From Phenylobacterium sp. (GTDB lineage Bacteria > Pseudomonadota > Alphaproteobacteria > Caulobacterales > Caulobacteraceae): a stretch of DNA of 64,000 nucleotides. The translations under genes and the position numbers were made by a program. The notes under the pieces are model-generated. The model worked only from the letters and a program-made list of their open reading frames with translations, had not been told where the DNA came from and searched no databases. Of the stretch, positions 9,375 through 18,042 are shown piece after piece; the stretch's first letter is position 1; each line of letters opens with the position of its first letter. The DNA lies in the NCBI GenBank assembly GCA_018001015.1, contig JAGNIV010000005.1, forward strand, positions 62,001 through 126,000, in the 5' to 3' direction.

Positions 9375-9782
9375 TCAGGAGGGCTTGGCGGCGGCCTCCC
9401 AAGTGAGGATGGCGGTGGAGCTGCCGCCCGCCTCCGGCAGCACCTGGATGCGAACCACGCGAGGGCCGTCGTCGGCCCGGAAGACAATCGCCACGTCCCC
9501 ATCGATACCGGACATTCCGCTGGCGGCGGCCTTGGCCCTGTAGAAAGCCAAAATCGCCCCCGGCGCGTCGGGGCTGGTGAAGCCCACGGCGCCGCCGATC
9601 TTGCCCGGCGCGGCCTCGCCCTGGGTGCATAGGGTGACCTTGGCCCCCGGATAGACCGGGGCGTACTCGGGCAGGCCTTCGCAAGGGATCGGCGCGGCGG
9701 CGGCGGTCTTGGTCTCGGCGGCGGGTTTGGGGCCGCAGGCGGCAAGGGCCAGCAGGGCGGTGGCGGCGATCAGCGGCTTCAT
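9375..9782 (-). CDS. Small lipoprotein of unknown function
   Basis: A 135-residue protein with a lipoprotein signal (MKPLIAATALLALAAC, lipobox LAAC with Cys16), followed by an Ala/Thr-rich linker. The globular part includes CEGLPEYAPVYPGAKVTLC and a FTSPDAPGAILAFYRAKAA segment, resembling small periplasmic proteins in which a residue stretch PYPGA is followed by a helix. Two further cysteines (Cys34, Cys52) could form a disulfide. No family assignment with confidence; it is flanked by another small exported protein (9810-10181). Confidence 0.68.
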   Translation of the reverse strand: MKPLIAATALLALAACGPKPAAETKTAAAAPIPCEGLPEYAPVYPGAKVTLCTQGEAAPGKIGGAVGFTSPDAPGAILAFYRAKAAASGMSGIDGDVAIVFRADDGPRVVRIQVLPEAGGSSTAILTWEAAAKPS

Positions 9783-9809
9783 GGGGTTCTCCGTAGGCCG
9801 ACCAGGATG

Positions 9810-10181
9810 TCAGCCCCCGGCGAGGCTCGCAACGCCAGGCGCGTCACAGGCCGCCCGGCACTGGCCCCAGGTGGCGGGGCAGTCGTCTCCGCCGTCCCCG
9901 GACAGGCAGAAATAGTAGGACTGGGCGCAGGAGAGCCGGCATTGCCCAGCCTCTCCGGCCACCGGCGTGTCCGGCGACAAGCGGAGAGGGATGGCGCTCT
10001 GCGCGAAGGCCGCCCGGGCCGCGTCCGTCACGCTCGCCGGGCCGGCGCCGCCTTGAGGCTCCGCCGACTGTGAACCGCGCAGGGTTGGCGATGCGGCGAT
10101 GGCCGGCGGGGCGGGCGCCTGTTGCGCGCCGGCCGGGCCGGCCAAGGCCAAGGTCAGGACGAGGAGGGCGAGGGGGCGCAT
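9810..10181 (-). CDS. Small secreted six-cysteine protein of unknown function
   Basis: A 123-residue protein with a signal peptide (MRPLALLVLTLALAGPAGAQ), a Pro/Ala-rich disordered stretch to about residue 50 and a compact cysteine-rich C-terminus. Cysteines fall at 81, 85, 92, 101, 108 and 112, giving spacings of 3, 6, 8, 6 and 3 residues, a near-mirror arrangement. This suggests a small disulfide-stabilised helical hairpin in the periplasm. I recognise no named family. It is followed by the lipoprotein gene after 27 bp on the same strand. Confidence 0.65.
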   Translation of the reverse strand: MRPLALLVLTLALAGPAGAQQAPAPPAIAASPTLRGSQSAEPQGGAGPASVTDAARAAFAQSAIPLRLSPDTPVAGEAGQCRLSCAQSYYFCLSGDGGDDCPATWGQCRAACDAPGVASLAGG

Positions 10182-10231
10182 GAGCCATCCTCGCCCCGCC
10201 GCCTTAAGACGGCGTTAACCATGAATTTGAG

Positions 10232-11143
10232 CTAGACCGTCCGCGCGGCCCGGTCCCTGGCGTTGGTCGCCTGGATGGCCTCCTTGGCCTGGGTCCACTG
10301 GTCGTCGCTCCAGGCGCGCAGGGCGGAGAAGTTGCCGCCGGACGCCTGCCAGGCGGCGCCGTCGATGGCGATGGTCTGGCCGTTCACATAGGCCGACAGA
10401 GGATGCAGCAGGTAGACGGCCAGGTTGGCCAGTTCCCGCATCTCGCCGACCCGGCCCATGGGGTTGCCGATGCGGCTGGCCTCGCCATCGTTGCGCTGCT
10501 CGCCGGGATTCAGCCGGGCGCTCATGCCCTCGGTGGGGAAGGGGCCGGGCGCGATGTTGTTGAAGCGGATGCCGTAGGGGCCCCACTCGACGGCCAGCGA
10601 CTGGCTCATGGTGGCCAGGCCGGCCTTGGACATGGCCGAGGGCACGGTGAACGGACCGCCGTTCCAGATCCAGGTGGTGAGGATGGAGACCACGGACGCC
10701 TTCTTGCCCTCCTCGATCCAGCGCTTGCCGGCGTCGAGAGTGACGAAGAACGATCCACGGAAGACGATGTTGGCGATGGCGTCGAAGCCGCGCGGCGAGA
10801 GGTCCTGGGTGCGGCTGATGAAGTTGCCTGCCGCATTGTTGATCAGGCCCGTCAGCGCGCCGCCATCAGACCAGATCCTGTCCATCATCTCGGCGATCGC
10901 CTCGGGCACGCGGATGTCGCAGGCGATGCCCACGACCTTGCCGCCGTGGGCGTCCATCAGGTCCTTGGCCGCGGCCTCGACCACTCCGCCCCGGCGGCCG
11001 CAGATATAGACCTCGGCGCCCAGGATCAGGCAGGCCTCGGCCATCACCTTGCCGAGCCCGGTGCCGCCGCCGGTGATCAAGATGCGCTCGCCCCTCATCA
11101 GGCCGGGACGGAACATCAGGTCGTCTTGGGTCAGTTCAGCCAT
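10232..11143 (-). CDS. SDR oxidoreductase, 2,4-dienoyl-CoA reductase-like
   Basis: A 303-residue short-chain dehydrogenase with the cofactor motif TGGGTGLG (about 24-31) and NNAAGNF near 104. Instead of the usual YxxxK the active-site helix reads SAMSKAGLATMSQSLA, followed by EWGPYGIRFNNIAPGPFPTEG; loss of that Tyr together with this segment is characteristic of 2,4-dienoyl-CoA reductases (DECR type) of unsaturated fatty acid beta-oxidation. AAGGAGGAG precedes the ATG. It stands alone. Confidence 0.88.
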   Translation of the reverse strand: MAELTQDDLMFRPGLMRGERILITGGGTGLGKVMAEACLILGAEVYICGRRGGVVEAAAKDLMDAHGGKVVGIACDIRVPEAIAEMMDRIWSDGGALTGLINNAAGNFISRTQDLSPRGFDAIANIVFRGSFFVTLDAGKRWIEEGKKASVVSILTTWIWNGGPFTVPSAMSKAGLATMSQSLAVEWGPYGIRFNNIAPGPFPTEGMSARLNPGEQRNDGEASRIGNPMGRVGEMRELANLAVYLLHPLSAYVNGQTIAIDGAAWQASGGNFSALRAWSDDQWTQAKEAIQATNARDRAARTV

Positions 11144-11204
11144 CGCGGCGCTCCTCCTTGTCGTTGGGAGAAGTGCGCGCCGCTGACGCCGGGGCGGTCA
11201 AATG

Positions 11205-11237
11205 AAAAGGGGGACCGCCTTGCAGCGGTCCCCCTTT
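11205..11237 (-). terminator. Intrinsic terminator of the chemoreceptor gene
   Basis: AAAAGGGGGACCGC pairs with GCGGTCCCCCTTT around a 6-base loop. Read on the minus strand the stem is followed by TTTTC, downstream of the chemoreceptor stop at 11263. Confidence 0.8.
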
Positions 11238-11262
11238 GGACGTCCCCGTGGAATCTTAGAGG

Positions 11263-13215
11263 CTAGAACTCTTCCCAGGTGTCGTCGTCGGCCTGGGGCT
11301 GGTGGGCGAGCGCGGTGTTTCCGCGGCTCACCGGGGCGTGGTGTTGCGTGACCTGCGGCCGGTGGGCCGGGGCGTGGCGCGCGGGAGCGGCCTGGGCGCG
11401 GGCGGCCTGAGGCGCGCCGCTCACCCGGAAGCGACCCACCAGGCGGGCCAGTTCCTCGGCCTCGTCGGCGAGGACGCGGCTGGCGGCGGTGGATTCCTCC
11501 ACCATGGCCGCGTTCTGCTGGGTCACCTGGTCCATCTGGTTGACGGCGGTGTTCACCTGGCCGAGGCCGAGCGCCTCTTCCTTGGCCGAGGCGGCGATTT
11601 CGCCCACCACATTGGAGATTTCGCCGACCTGGCGAACGATGCGCTCCAGGGCCTTGCCCGTCTCGTCCACCAGGCCCACGCCCTCGGCGACCTGTTGGGT
11701 CGAGGCCGAGATGAGCGCCTTGATCTCCTTGGCGGCTTCCGCGGAACGCTGGGCCAGGGCCCGGACCTCGGAGGCGACGACGGCGAAGCCCTTGCCGGAC
11801 TCCCCGGCGCGGGCGGCTTCGACGCCGGCGTTCAGGGCGAGCAGGTTGGTCTGGAAGGCGATTTCATCGACCACGCCGATGATCTGGCTGATCTTGTTGG
11901 AGCCTTCCTGGATGCTGTTCATCGCCAGGACGGCTTTGCGGACGATCTCGCCCGATTGTTCAGCATCGGTCTTGGCCGAGGCGGTGGCCTCGCGACCGTG
12001 GGTGGCGCCTTCGGAGGTCTTGTTGACGGTGGCGGTGATCTCATCGAGAGCCGCGGCGGTCTCTTCCAGGGTAGCGGCCTGGTGCTCGGTGCGGCGCGAC
12101 AGGTCGTCGGCCGAGTGGCTGATCTCTCCGGCGCCCGACTGAATGGAGGCCGTCGCGCCAGCGATGGCCGTCATCGCCTCTTCCAGCTTGGCCACGGCGG
12201 CGTTGAAGTCGTCGCGGAGCTTGCGGTAGTCGCCCGGGAACTCGGTATCGACGCGGTAGGTCAGGTCGCCGGAGGCCAGGGCGTCCAGGGCGCGGGCCAG
12301 GTTGGTGACGACATTGGCCTGTTCCTCGGCGATGGCCGCGGCGGCTTCGGCGTTCTGACGGCGAGCCGATTCTGATGAGGCCTCCGCCACCTCGTGCTCC
12401 TGGCGCAGCTTTTCGAGGTGGAGCTGATTGTCGCGGAAGACGGTCAGGGAGGAGACGATGGCGCCCAACTCGTCCTTGCGGGCCAGGGCGTCCAGATTGA
12501 TGGCGTTGTCGCCGCGCGAAAGGGCTTCGGTGGCGCCGGCGATCTTCTTGACGTCGCGGCGCAGGGTCAGGGTCAGGCTCACGGCCAGGGCGCCGGCGAT
12601 CAGCAGGGTGGCGAGGGCGCCCGCCAGGGTCGCCGTCTGGGCGGTCTTGGCGCGGGCGGCGCTGGCCGCGGCGTTGGTGTCGGTGACCTTCTGACCGGCG
12701 TCCACGATCTTGTGGAGGGTGGCGCTCATCTTCGCGTACTCCTCCTCGAAGGGCGCGGCGAAGCCGGCGGCGGTGCCGAAGTCGGCGCCGATCATGGCGC
12801 AGATCACATCGAGAGCGCCGCGAGTGTTCTTCAGGGCCTTGATCAGGTCATCATACGACTTCTTCTGATCGGCGGGGGCGGTCTTTCGGGCGGTCTCGAC
12901 TTCCTTCGTGATGGAATCGACCTCCGCCAGCATCGCCTGGGACTCGCCCTCGATCTTCTCGACCTCGATGGAGGCGGCCTGGTGGGTCAGCAGGAAGTAG
13001 AGCTGGCCGTGAATGGCGGTGATCCGTTCCGAAACCTTCTGCATGCGCAGGCTGTTGGGCATGTCCACCTGGACCACCTGCCGCAATTCCGCTGATTGCG
13101 TGCGTTGCAGGATGATGGCTCCGGTGGCCAGGCAGGCCAGCATCACCAGTGCGAAGGCGGGCGCGAAACCGATCTTGATGATCAGTGGCGTATCCACGAG
13201 CCTGAAGCGCTTCAC
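11263..13215 (-). CDS. Methyl-accepting chemotaxis protein
   Basis: A 650-residue chemoreceptor. Membrane segments lie at about 13-33 and 190-212 with a helical periplasmic domain between them (a four-helix-bundle sensor), then HAMP regions and a long cytoplasmic signalling coiled coil. The conserved hairpin tip reads EIAFQTNLLALNAGVEAARAGE, the kinase/CheW contact region. The extreme C-terminus DTWEEF is a typical pentapeptide tether for CheR/CheB, after a flexible His/Gln/Pro-rich linker. It is not in a che operon. Ligand unknown. Confidence 0.95.
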   Translation of the reverse strand: MKRFRLVDTPLIIKIGFAPAFALVMLACLATGAIILQRTQSAELRQVVQVDMPNSLRMQKVSERITAIHGQLYFLLTHQAASIEVEKIEGESQAMLAEVDSITKEVETARKTAPADQKKSYDDLIKALKNTRGALDVICAMIGADFGTAAGFAAPFEEEYAKMSATLHKIVDAGQKVTDTNAAASAARAKTAQTATLAGALATLLIAGALAVSLTLTLRRDVKKIAGATEALSRGDNAINLDALARKDELGAIVSSLTVFRDNQLHLEKLRQEHEVAEASSESARRQNAEAAAAIAEEQANVVTNLARALDALASGDLTYRVDTEFPGDYRKLRDDFNAAVAKLEEAMTAIAGATASIQSGAGEISHSADDLSRRTEHQAATLEETAAALDEITATVNKTSEGATHGREATASAKTDAEQSGEIVRKAVLAMNSIQEGSNKISQIIGVVDEIAFQTNLLALNAGVEAARAGESGKGFAVVASEVRALAQRSAEAAKEIKALISASTQQVAEGVGLVDETGKALERIVRQVGEISNVVGEIAASAKEEALGLGQVNTAVNQMDQVTQQNAAMVEESTAASRVLADEAEELARLVGRFRVSGAPQAARAQAAPARHAPAHRPQVTQHHAPVSRGNTALAHQPQADDDTWEEF

Positions 13216-13455
13216 TGTATATTCCCCCCGTAAAACACGGTTAGCGACTCGGTCACCATGCCGTCAGGTTGCTAACCAAACGTCACCGAAGTGGGGGTAA
13301 GACGCGAATTCTGCTCCTCGTGTCTGTATTAGAGGCTCGGAAAACGTCGTTCATTTATTCATGATTTCTTAACCATGATTATGACGCAGCGCATCAGACT
13401 CTCTTAACCCGACTGCTTCATCCTCAGATTGTCCAAATCTAGAAAGGAGTGGGGC
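13216..13455. other. 240-bp divergent region with GANTC sites and leader hairpin
   Basis: Between chemoreceptor and TonB-C-like gene. GGTTAGC (13239-13245) and GCTAACC (13271-13277) are inverted, on the chemoreceptor leader side. GACTC sites occur near 13246 and 13397; TTAACC occurs near 13369. The TonB-C-like promoter is not clear. Confidence 0.4.
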
Positions 13456-13764
13456 ATGAAAAATATCTTCAAGATCTTGGGCGGTTGCGCCCTGGCTCTC
13501 GCGGTCGCAGGTTCGGCGTCTGCCGGGAGCTTCGAGGACAGCATGGGCCGTTGCCTGATGAAGAACGCCAACACGCGGGACGCGGCGATGGTCATGCTGG
13601 AATGCACCGCTGACGCCGGCAAGCTCTCGGGCTGCAAGGTGCTCGAGGACAGCAAGCCGAACAAGGGCTTCGACAAGGCCGCGCTCTGCGTCGCCGAGGC
13701 GCTGCCGATGGGTTCGAAGACCGGCACCGTCAAGGTTCCGATGCGCTTCCCGGGCGGCGGCTAA
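13456..13764 (+). CDS. Small secreted protein with a TonB C-terminal-like domain
   Basis: A 102-residue protein with a signal peptide (cleavage probably after ASA, residue 23). The ATG at 13456 follows AAAGGAG at a good distance; a longer frame starting at 13429 is unlikely. The mature part follows the TonB_C beta pattern: VMLECTADAGKLSGCKVLED, then SKPNKGFDKAALCVAEAL and KVPMRFPGG, but there is no transmembrane helix and no proline-rich spacer. Four cysteines remain after processing (33, 50, 60, 78). A terminator follows immediately, so it is monocistronic. Confidence 0.75.
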   Translation: MKNIFKILGGCALALAVAGSASAGSFEDSMGRCLMKNANTRDAAMVMLECTADAGKLSGCKVLEDSKPNKGFDKAALCVAEALPMGSKTGTVKVPMRFPGGG

Positions 13765-13802
13765 ACCCGCAGCTCCAAGAATTCTCAACATTCTTGCAAA
13801 TT

Positions 13803-13836
13803 CGCGCCTCCGGCCTTCGGGCCGGGGGCGTTTTGT
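13803..13836 (+). terminator. Intrinsic terminator after TonB-C-like gene
   Basis: GCGCCTCCGGCC-TTCG-GGCCGGGGGCG forms a strong hairpin with a TTCG tetraloop, followed by TTTTGTATTT. Confidence 0.85.
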
Positions 13837-13845
13837 ATTTCGGGC

Positions 13846-14649
13846 TTACCTGTTCACTCGCGAGATCAGTTCCATGGCGGCGGCGGGCGCGCGAACCTTG
13901 CCCTCGTGGATGAAGTAGCTGAACACGTCCACCGGCTGCTCGGCAGGCGCCGTGCAGTCTATCGGGGTCAAGTCTTCGGGGCAGCGGCCTAGGGAATATT
14001 CGGTGAACCGCCGGGCCCACCTGTCCAGGCCTTCAGGGGCGTAGCCGGTGGGGATGTCATCGGACCCATCGATCAGGCGTGTGTAGACAAAGTCGGCGGT
14101 CACATCGGCGATCATCGGATAGCGGTCATTCTCCGAGACGCAGATGGCCACGTTGCGGTCGCGGCACATCTTCACAAACGCCAGGTCGACAAAGCTCGGA
14201 TTGCGTACCTCCACCGCGTGCCGCAGCTTCAGGCCCTCATGAGTCTTTGGCAGCAGGTCGAGGAAGGCCTCGAAGTCGGCGGGGTCGAACGTCTTGGTGG
14301 GCATGAACTGCCAGAGGATCGGCCCCAGCCGATCCCCCAGCTCGACGATCCCCTGGCCCAGGAACTTGCTGATCGACTCTCCCGACTGGGCGAGGATCTT
14401 GCGGTTGGTGCAGAACCGCGAGGCCTTCAGGGAAAAGACGAAGCCTTCCGGCGTGGCCGCCTTCCACTTGGCGAACGTCGCGGGCTTCTGGGACGAATAA
14501 TAGGTGGAATTGATCTCGATGGAGGTGAGGTGGCGGCTGGCATAGGCGAGCTCGTCGGCTTGTTTGAGCCCTTCGGGGTAGAAAACTCCGCGCCAGGGCT
14601 CGAAGGTGAAACCCCCGATGCCGGCGCGAATATAGCCCGCCTGCGCCAT
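13846..14649 (-). CDS. DUF72 domain-containing protein
   Basis: A 267-residue member of the DUF72 (YecE-type) family, a TIM-barrel-like fold of unknown function. Typical segments: IRAGIGGFTFEPWRGVFYPEG near the start, EINSTYYSSQKPATFAKW, FVFSLKASRF, PILWQFMPTK, and the late Y-x-R motif TADFVYTRLIDGSD. It sits 13 bp downstream of the M28 peptidase gene on the same strand and may be cotranscribed. Confidence 0.9.
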   Translation of the reverse strand: MAQAGYIRAGIGGFTFEPWRGVFYPEGLKQADELAYASRHLTSIEINSTYYSSQKPATFAKWKAATPEGFVFSLKASRFCTNRKILAQSGESISKFLGQGIVELGDRLGPILWQFMPTKTFDPADFEAFLDLLPKTHEGLKLRHAVEVRNPSFVDLAFVKMCRDRNVAICVSENDRYPMIADVTADFVYTRLIDGSDDIPTGYAPEGLDRWARRFTEYSLGRCPEDLTPIDCTAPAEQPVDVFSYFIHEGKVRAPAAAMELISRVNR

Positions 14650-14662
14650 GCCGCCCGTTCCC

Positions 14663-16318
14663 CTACTTGCGGGCCGAGGCGGTTTTGTCCCGCTCGGCCT
14701 TGAATTCAGACCCGGCCTTCCACTCCGGCCACGTGCGGGAGTTGGCCAACCTGGTCCCCAGCACCAGCAGCATGTCGGCGTTCTGGGCCGCGCCGGAGAG
14801 ATCCCAGTCAGGGGAGTATTCGTCCGCCGGCTGGTGATACCGCTCGGTGGTGTAGGCCTTCTGCAGGGCCTCCCCGCGCACCTTGCCCCCGTTCACAAGG
14901 TCCTGCCCGCCTCCGAAGGAGATGGCCGGCACCCCCCGCTTGGCGAAGGAGAAGTGGTCGGAGCGGAAAAAGCTGCCCGCGCCCGGACGCGGGTCGGGGC
15001 TGTAGGTCATGTTGTAGCCCTTGGCGACCTCGATCAGATCGTCCTGCAGGGTAAGCGGTGCGTCGCCGGACGTGCCGAAGTCCCTGGATGGCCCGTTGGT
15101 GGCGGCCCCGTCCATATTGATGTTGGCGACGGTCGTGCCCAGGGGATAGAGCGGGTTGGCGGCGTAGTATTCGGACCCCAGCAGCCCCTTTTCCTCGGCG
15201 GTGACAGCCAGGAACAGCATCGAGCGCTCGGTGCGGGGCGCGACCGCGGCGGCGCGGCCGATCTCGATCAGCATCGACGTGCCTGAAGCGTTGTCCAAGG
15301 CCCCGTTGTAGATTCGGTCGCCCTTGGCGTCGGGCAGGCCGACCCCCAGGTGATCCCAGTGGGCGGTATAGACGACCTTCTCATCGGGATGGGCGGTCCC
15401 GGGCAGCAGGCCAACCACGTTCTTCGACACGATCTTCTTGGCGTCCACGGCGATGTCGGTGGAGAAGGTCACGCCGCTCAGGGGCACGGGCTTGAAGTCG
15501 CGGGTCTGGGCCAGCTTCTTCAGGGTCTCGAAATCGAGACCCGACGCCTTGAACAGGGCCACGGTCGGGTCGCGTTGGATCCAGGCCTCGATGGGGGCGT
15601 GGGCCTTGGTGGGGTTCTCGCGGATGATGTCGAAGACGGTGTTGGTGTTGGAGTTCTTCACCGTGTTCCAGCCGTAGGAAGCCGGGGCGGTTTCATGGAT
15701 GACGATGAAGCCCACGGCGCCTTGGCGCGCGGCCTCCTCGTATTTGTAGGTCCAGCGGCCATAGTAGGTCATGGCCTTGCCGCCGAAGTCGCCGACGCCG
15801 GTCTCGAAGTCGGGATCGTTGACCAGCACGAGCGCGATCTTGCCCTTCAGGTCGTAGCCCTTGAAGTCGTCCCAGTTGCGCTCCGGCGCCTTGACGCCGT
15901 AGCCGATGAAGACAACCGGCGCGTCCTTCACCGTCACGCGGTCGGCGCCGGTCTGCGGGGCGCGGATGGCGATCTGGTCGCCCTGGGCCCAAGGCTGGAC
16001 CTGACCATTCACGGTGACGCTGACCTTGATGGGGTCCTTGTTGTCGAACTGGGCCAGCGGCACGTCCTGGGTCCAGGCGCGCGTGCCATCCTTCTGCAGG
16101 TCGCCGCCGGGCTGCAGGCCCACGGCCTGAAACTGCTCGGTCAGGTACTTGACGGTCTTAACCTCGCCGGCGGTGGCGGGTCCCCGGCCCTCAAAGTCAT
16201 CGGAGGAAAGGATTTGGATGTGGTCGGCCAGTTTCGCGGCGCTGACGCCGGCGCTCGCCGGAAGGCTGAGGGCCAAAACAGCCCACGCAGACGCACCGGC
16301 TAGGAGGAATTGTTTCAT
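14663..16318 (-). CDS. Secreted M28-family metallopeptidase
   Basis: A 551-residue exported zinc aminopeptidase-like protein with a signal peptide (MKQFLLAGASAWAVLALSLPASA). A protease-associated (PA) domain occupies roughly 130-260 and the M28 core follows. Probable zinc ligands are seen in VVYTAHWDHLG (His), NGALDNASGTS (bridging Asp), VTAEEKGLLGSEYY (catalytic Glu and ligand Glu), NINMDG (Asp) and RSDHFSFAKRGVPA (His). It probably trims peptides in the periplasm. Confidence 0.92.
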   Translation of the reverse strand: MKQFLLAGASAWAVLALSLPASAGVSAAKLADHIQILSSDDFEGRGPATAGEVKTVKYLTEQFQAVGLQPGGDLQKDGTRAWTQDVPLAQFDNKDPIKVSVTVNGQVQPWAQGDQIAIRAPQTGADRVTVKDAPVVFIGYGVKAPERNWDDFKGYDLKGKIALVLVNDPDFETGVGDFGGKAMTYYGRWTYKYEEAARQGAVGFIVIHETAPASYGWNTVKNSNTNTVFDIIRENPTKAHAPIEAWIQRDPTVALFKASGLDFETLKKLAQTRDFKPVPLSGVTFSTDIAVDAKKIVSKNVVGLLPGTAHPDEKVVYTAHWDHLGVGLPDAKGDRIYNGALDNASGTSMLIEIGRAAAVAPRTERSMLFLAVTAEEKGLLGSEYYAANPLYPLGTTVANINMDGAATNGPSRDFGTSGDAPLTLQDDLIEVAKGYNMTYSPDPRPGAGSFFRSDHFSFAKRGVPAISFGGGQDLVNGGKVRGEALQKAYTTERYHQPADEYSPDWDLSGAAQNADMLLVLGTRLANSRTWPEWKAGSEFKAERDKTASARK

Positions 16319-16609
16319 GAATGCACTCGAGCAAGGACCAATTTGCCCGAGACCCTAGCGAGGCCGATGCGCGGAGGCTAGGGCGTCGCGCCCAAAAGGT
16401 GGCGGACGGCAGAATCGTTCAGCATTGAATGATTATCGCGAAAAAGGTGTGGCGGACGCGCCCCAATCGCCATGATGAAGCTTGTTTGTATCGCCACTGC
16501 AATTCTGGGGACGAGTCGCTATGGTCAAGGGAGCTTCAGCTAACCGCGTCGCGCCTTCCCAAAGCCGATACACTCGGCGGCGATTCGCGGTCTGACAACG
16601 ACAGAGATT
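16319..16609. other. 291-bp intergenic region upstream of RND operon
   Basis: Contains an imperfect direct repeat AAAAGGTGGCGGACG (16394-16408) and AAAAGGTGTGGCGGACG (16442-16458), 48 bp apart. Position suits a regulator site for the efflux operon, but no symmetric operator or good promoter is seen. Confidence 0.35.
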
Positions 16610-18040
16610 ATGCGCCTCGCCACATTCGTAGCCGGACTGGCCTGTCTGACGCTTGCCGCGTGCGCTTCCGCGCGCAAGCCCGACATCACCGTGCCGACCG
16701 CCTTCGAGGCGCCCCAGTCCGCCGCGACGCCGATCGACGCCACGGCGCTCGACCGTTGGTGGACGCAGTTCAACGATCCGGTGCTTACCGCGCTGATCGA
16801 GGACGCCCTTGTTCGGGCCCCAGACTCCCGGTCGGCCGCGGCCCGGCTGACCGAGGCGCGCGCCACCTCGTCCAACGCCCTGATCGCCTTCCTGCCGCAG
16901 GGCAACGCGGCGGGTTCGACGCGGGAAACGCACACGACCCAGACCTCGGGCACGGTGGTCACGATCCCGGGCTTCTCCACCGCCGGGGAAAGCACGGCCT
17001 CCAGCGCCAGCTTGAACGTGAGCTGGGAGGTCGATTTGTTCGGCCGCATCTTCGCGGTCGGCAAGGCCGCCAAGGGCGACACCAACCAGGCGCAGGCGAG
17101 CTATGAGGGCGCGCGCGCCAGCCTCGCGGCCAATATCGCCGACACCTATTTCCTCGCCCGGGGCCAGGCCATCCAGCTCGAGGACGCCCGGGAGACCGCC
17201 CGCATCCAGCGCGGTCTTCAGCAGATCGCCAATGTCAGGGCCGAGCGCGGCCTGGGTTCATCCGCGGAAGCCGACCGCGTGGCTGGCGATCTGGCCCAGG
17301 CCGAGGCCGCCGCCGCCAGCCTGGAGGCCGAGTTGAAGGCCACTCGACGCACTCTGCTGGTGCTGGTGGGCCGGGGCGTCGATCCCCTGGCCAGCATCCC
17401 GACCCCTGCCAGCGTCGGAGAGATTCCGCCGGTCCCGGCTGCGGTGCCTGGCGAACTGCTGGCTCGGCGTCCTGATGTCCGCCAGGCTGAAGCCGGTGTG
17501 CGGTCCGCGGCCGGCCGGCTGACCTACGCCAAGCTCGCCTTCTTCCCGACCTTCACCCTGACACCGGGCATCGGCCTGTCGCGATCCGAGCAGCCGGGTT
17601 ACGAGTCCTCGACCCGCAACTGGTCCATCGGCGCCGGCGTCACCCAGCCGATCCTGTCGATCCCCAGGCTGCTGCAGGACCTGAAGGCTCAGAACGCCCG
17701 AACCGAACAGGCGGTCATCGCCTATGAGAAGGCGGTGCAGACCGCTTATGGCGAGGCCGACAGCGCGCTCACCCGCCTGGACGCCGACCGCCGCCGCGTT
17801 GGGCTGCTGTCCGATGGCGAAGGTCGCGCCGCACGGGCCTTTGGGGCCAGCCGTATACGCTACGCCGCCGGTCTCGACGACCTCACGACCGCGCTCGGGG
17901 CTGAACAGTCCTGGCGCGCCACCCGATCGGCCCTGACCAGCGCGCAGGTTCAAGCCCTGCGCCGCGCGGTCCAGACCTACAAGGCGCTCGGAGGTGGCTG
18001 GCCCGCCACCCCGGCGCCTGCAAAGCAAGAGGCACGCTAG
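16610..18040 (+). CDS. RND efflux outer-membrane factor, NodT family
   Basis: A 476-residue TolC-type outer-membrane lipoprotein. The signal ends in a lipobox (LTLAAC, Cys18). The repeated OEP domains show the family pattern WWTQFNDPVLTALIEDAL, LNVSWEVDLFGRI, PGELLARRPDVRQAEAGVRSA and FPTFTLTPGIG. It is first in an outer-membrane factor-adaptor-permease operon; the adaptor GTG is 2 bp after its stop. No regulator gene is adjacent. Confidence 0.94.
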   Translation: MRLATFVAGLACLTLAACASARKPDITVPTAFEAPQSAATPIDATALDRWWTQFNDPVLTALIEDALVRAPDSRSAAARLTEARATSSNALIAFLPQGNAAGSTRETHTTQTSGTVVTIPGFSTAGESTASSASLNVSWEVDLFGRIFAVGKAAKGDTNQAQASYEGARASLAANIADTYFLARGQAIQLEDARETARIQRGLQQIANVRAERGLGSSAEADRVAGDLAQAEAAAASLEAELKATRRTLLVLVGRGVDPLASIPTPASVGEIPPVPAAVPGELLARRPDVRQAEAGVRSAAGRLTYAKLAFFPTFTLTPGIGLSRSEQPGYESSTRNWSIGAGVTQPILSIPRLLQDLKAQNARTEQAVIAYEKAVQTAYGEADSALTRLDADRRRVGLLSDGEGRAARAFGASRIRYAAGLDDLTTALGAEQSWRATRSALTSAQVQALRRAVQTYKALGGGWPATPAPAKQEAR

Positions 18041-18042
18041 AC

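Noticed and set aside
13360..13400. Near-match to a CtrA box (TTAACC...TTAT) upstream of the TonB-C-like gene
   Set aside because: The two halves are 6, not 7, bases apart and the second half is imperfect, so I do not call a CtrA site.
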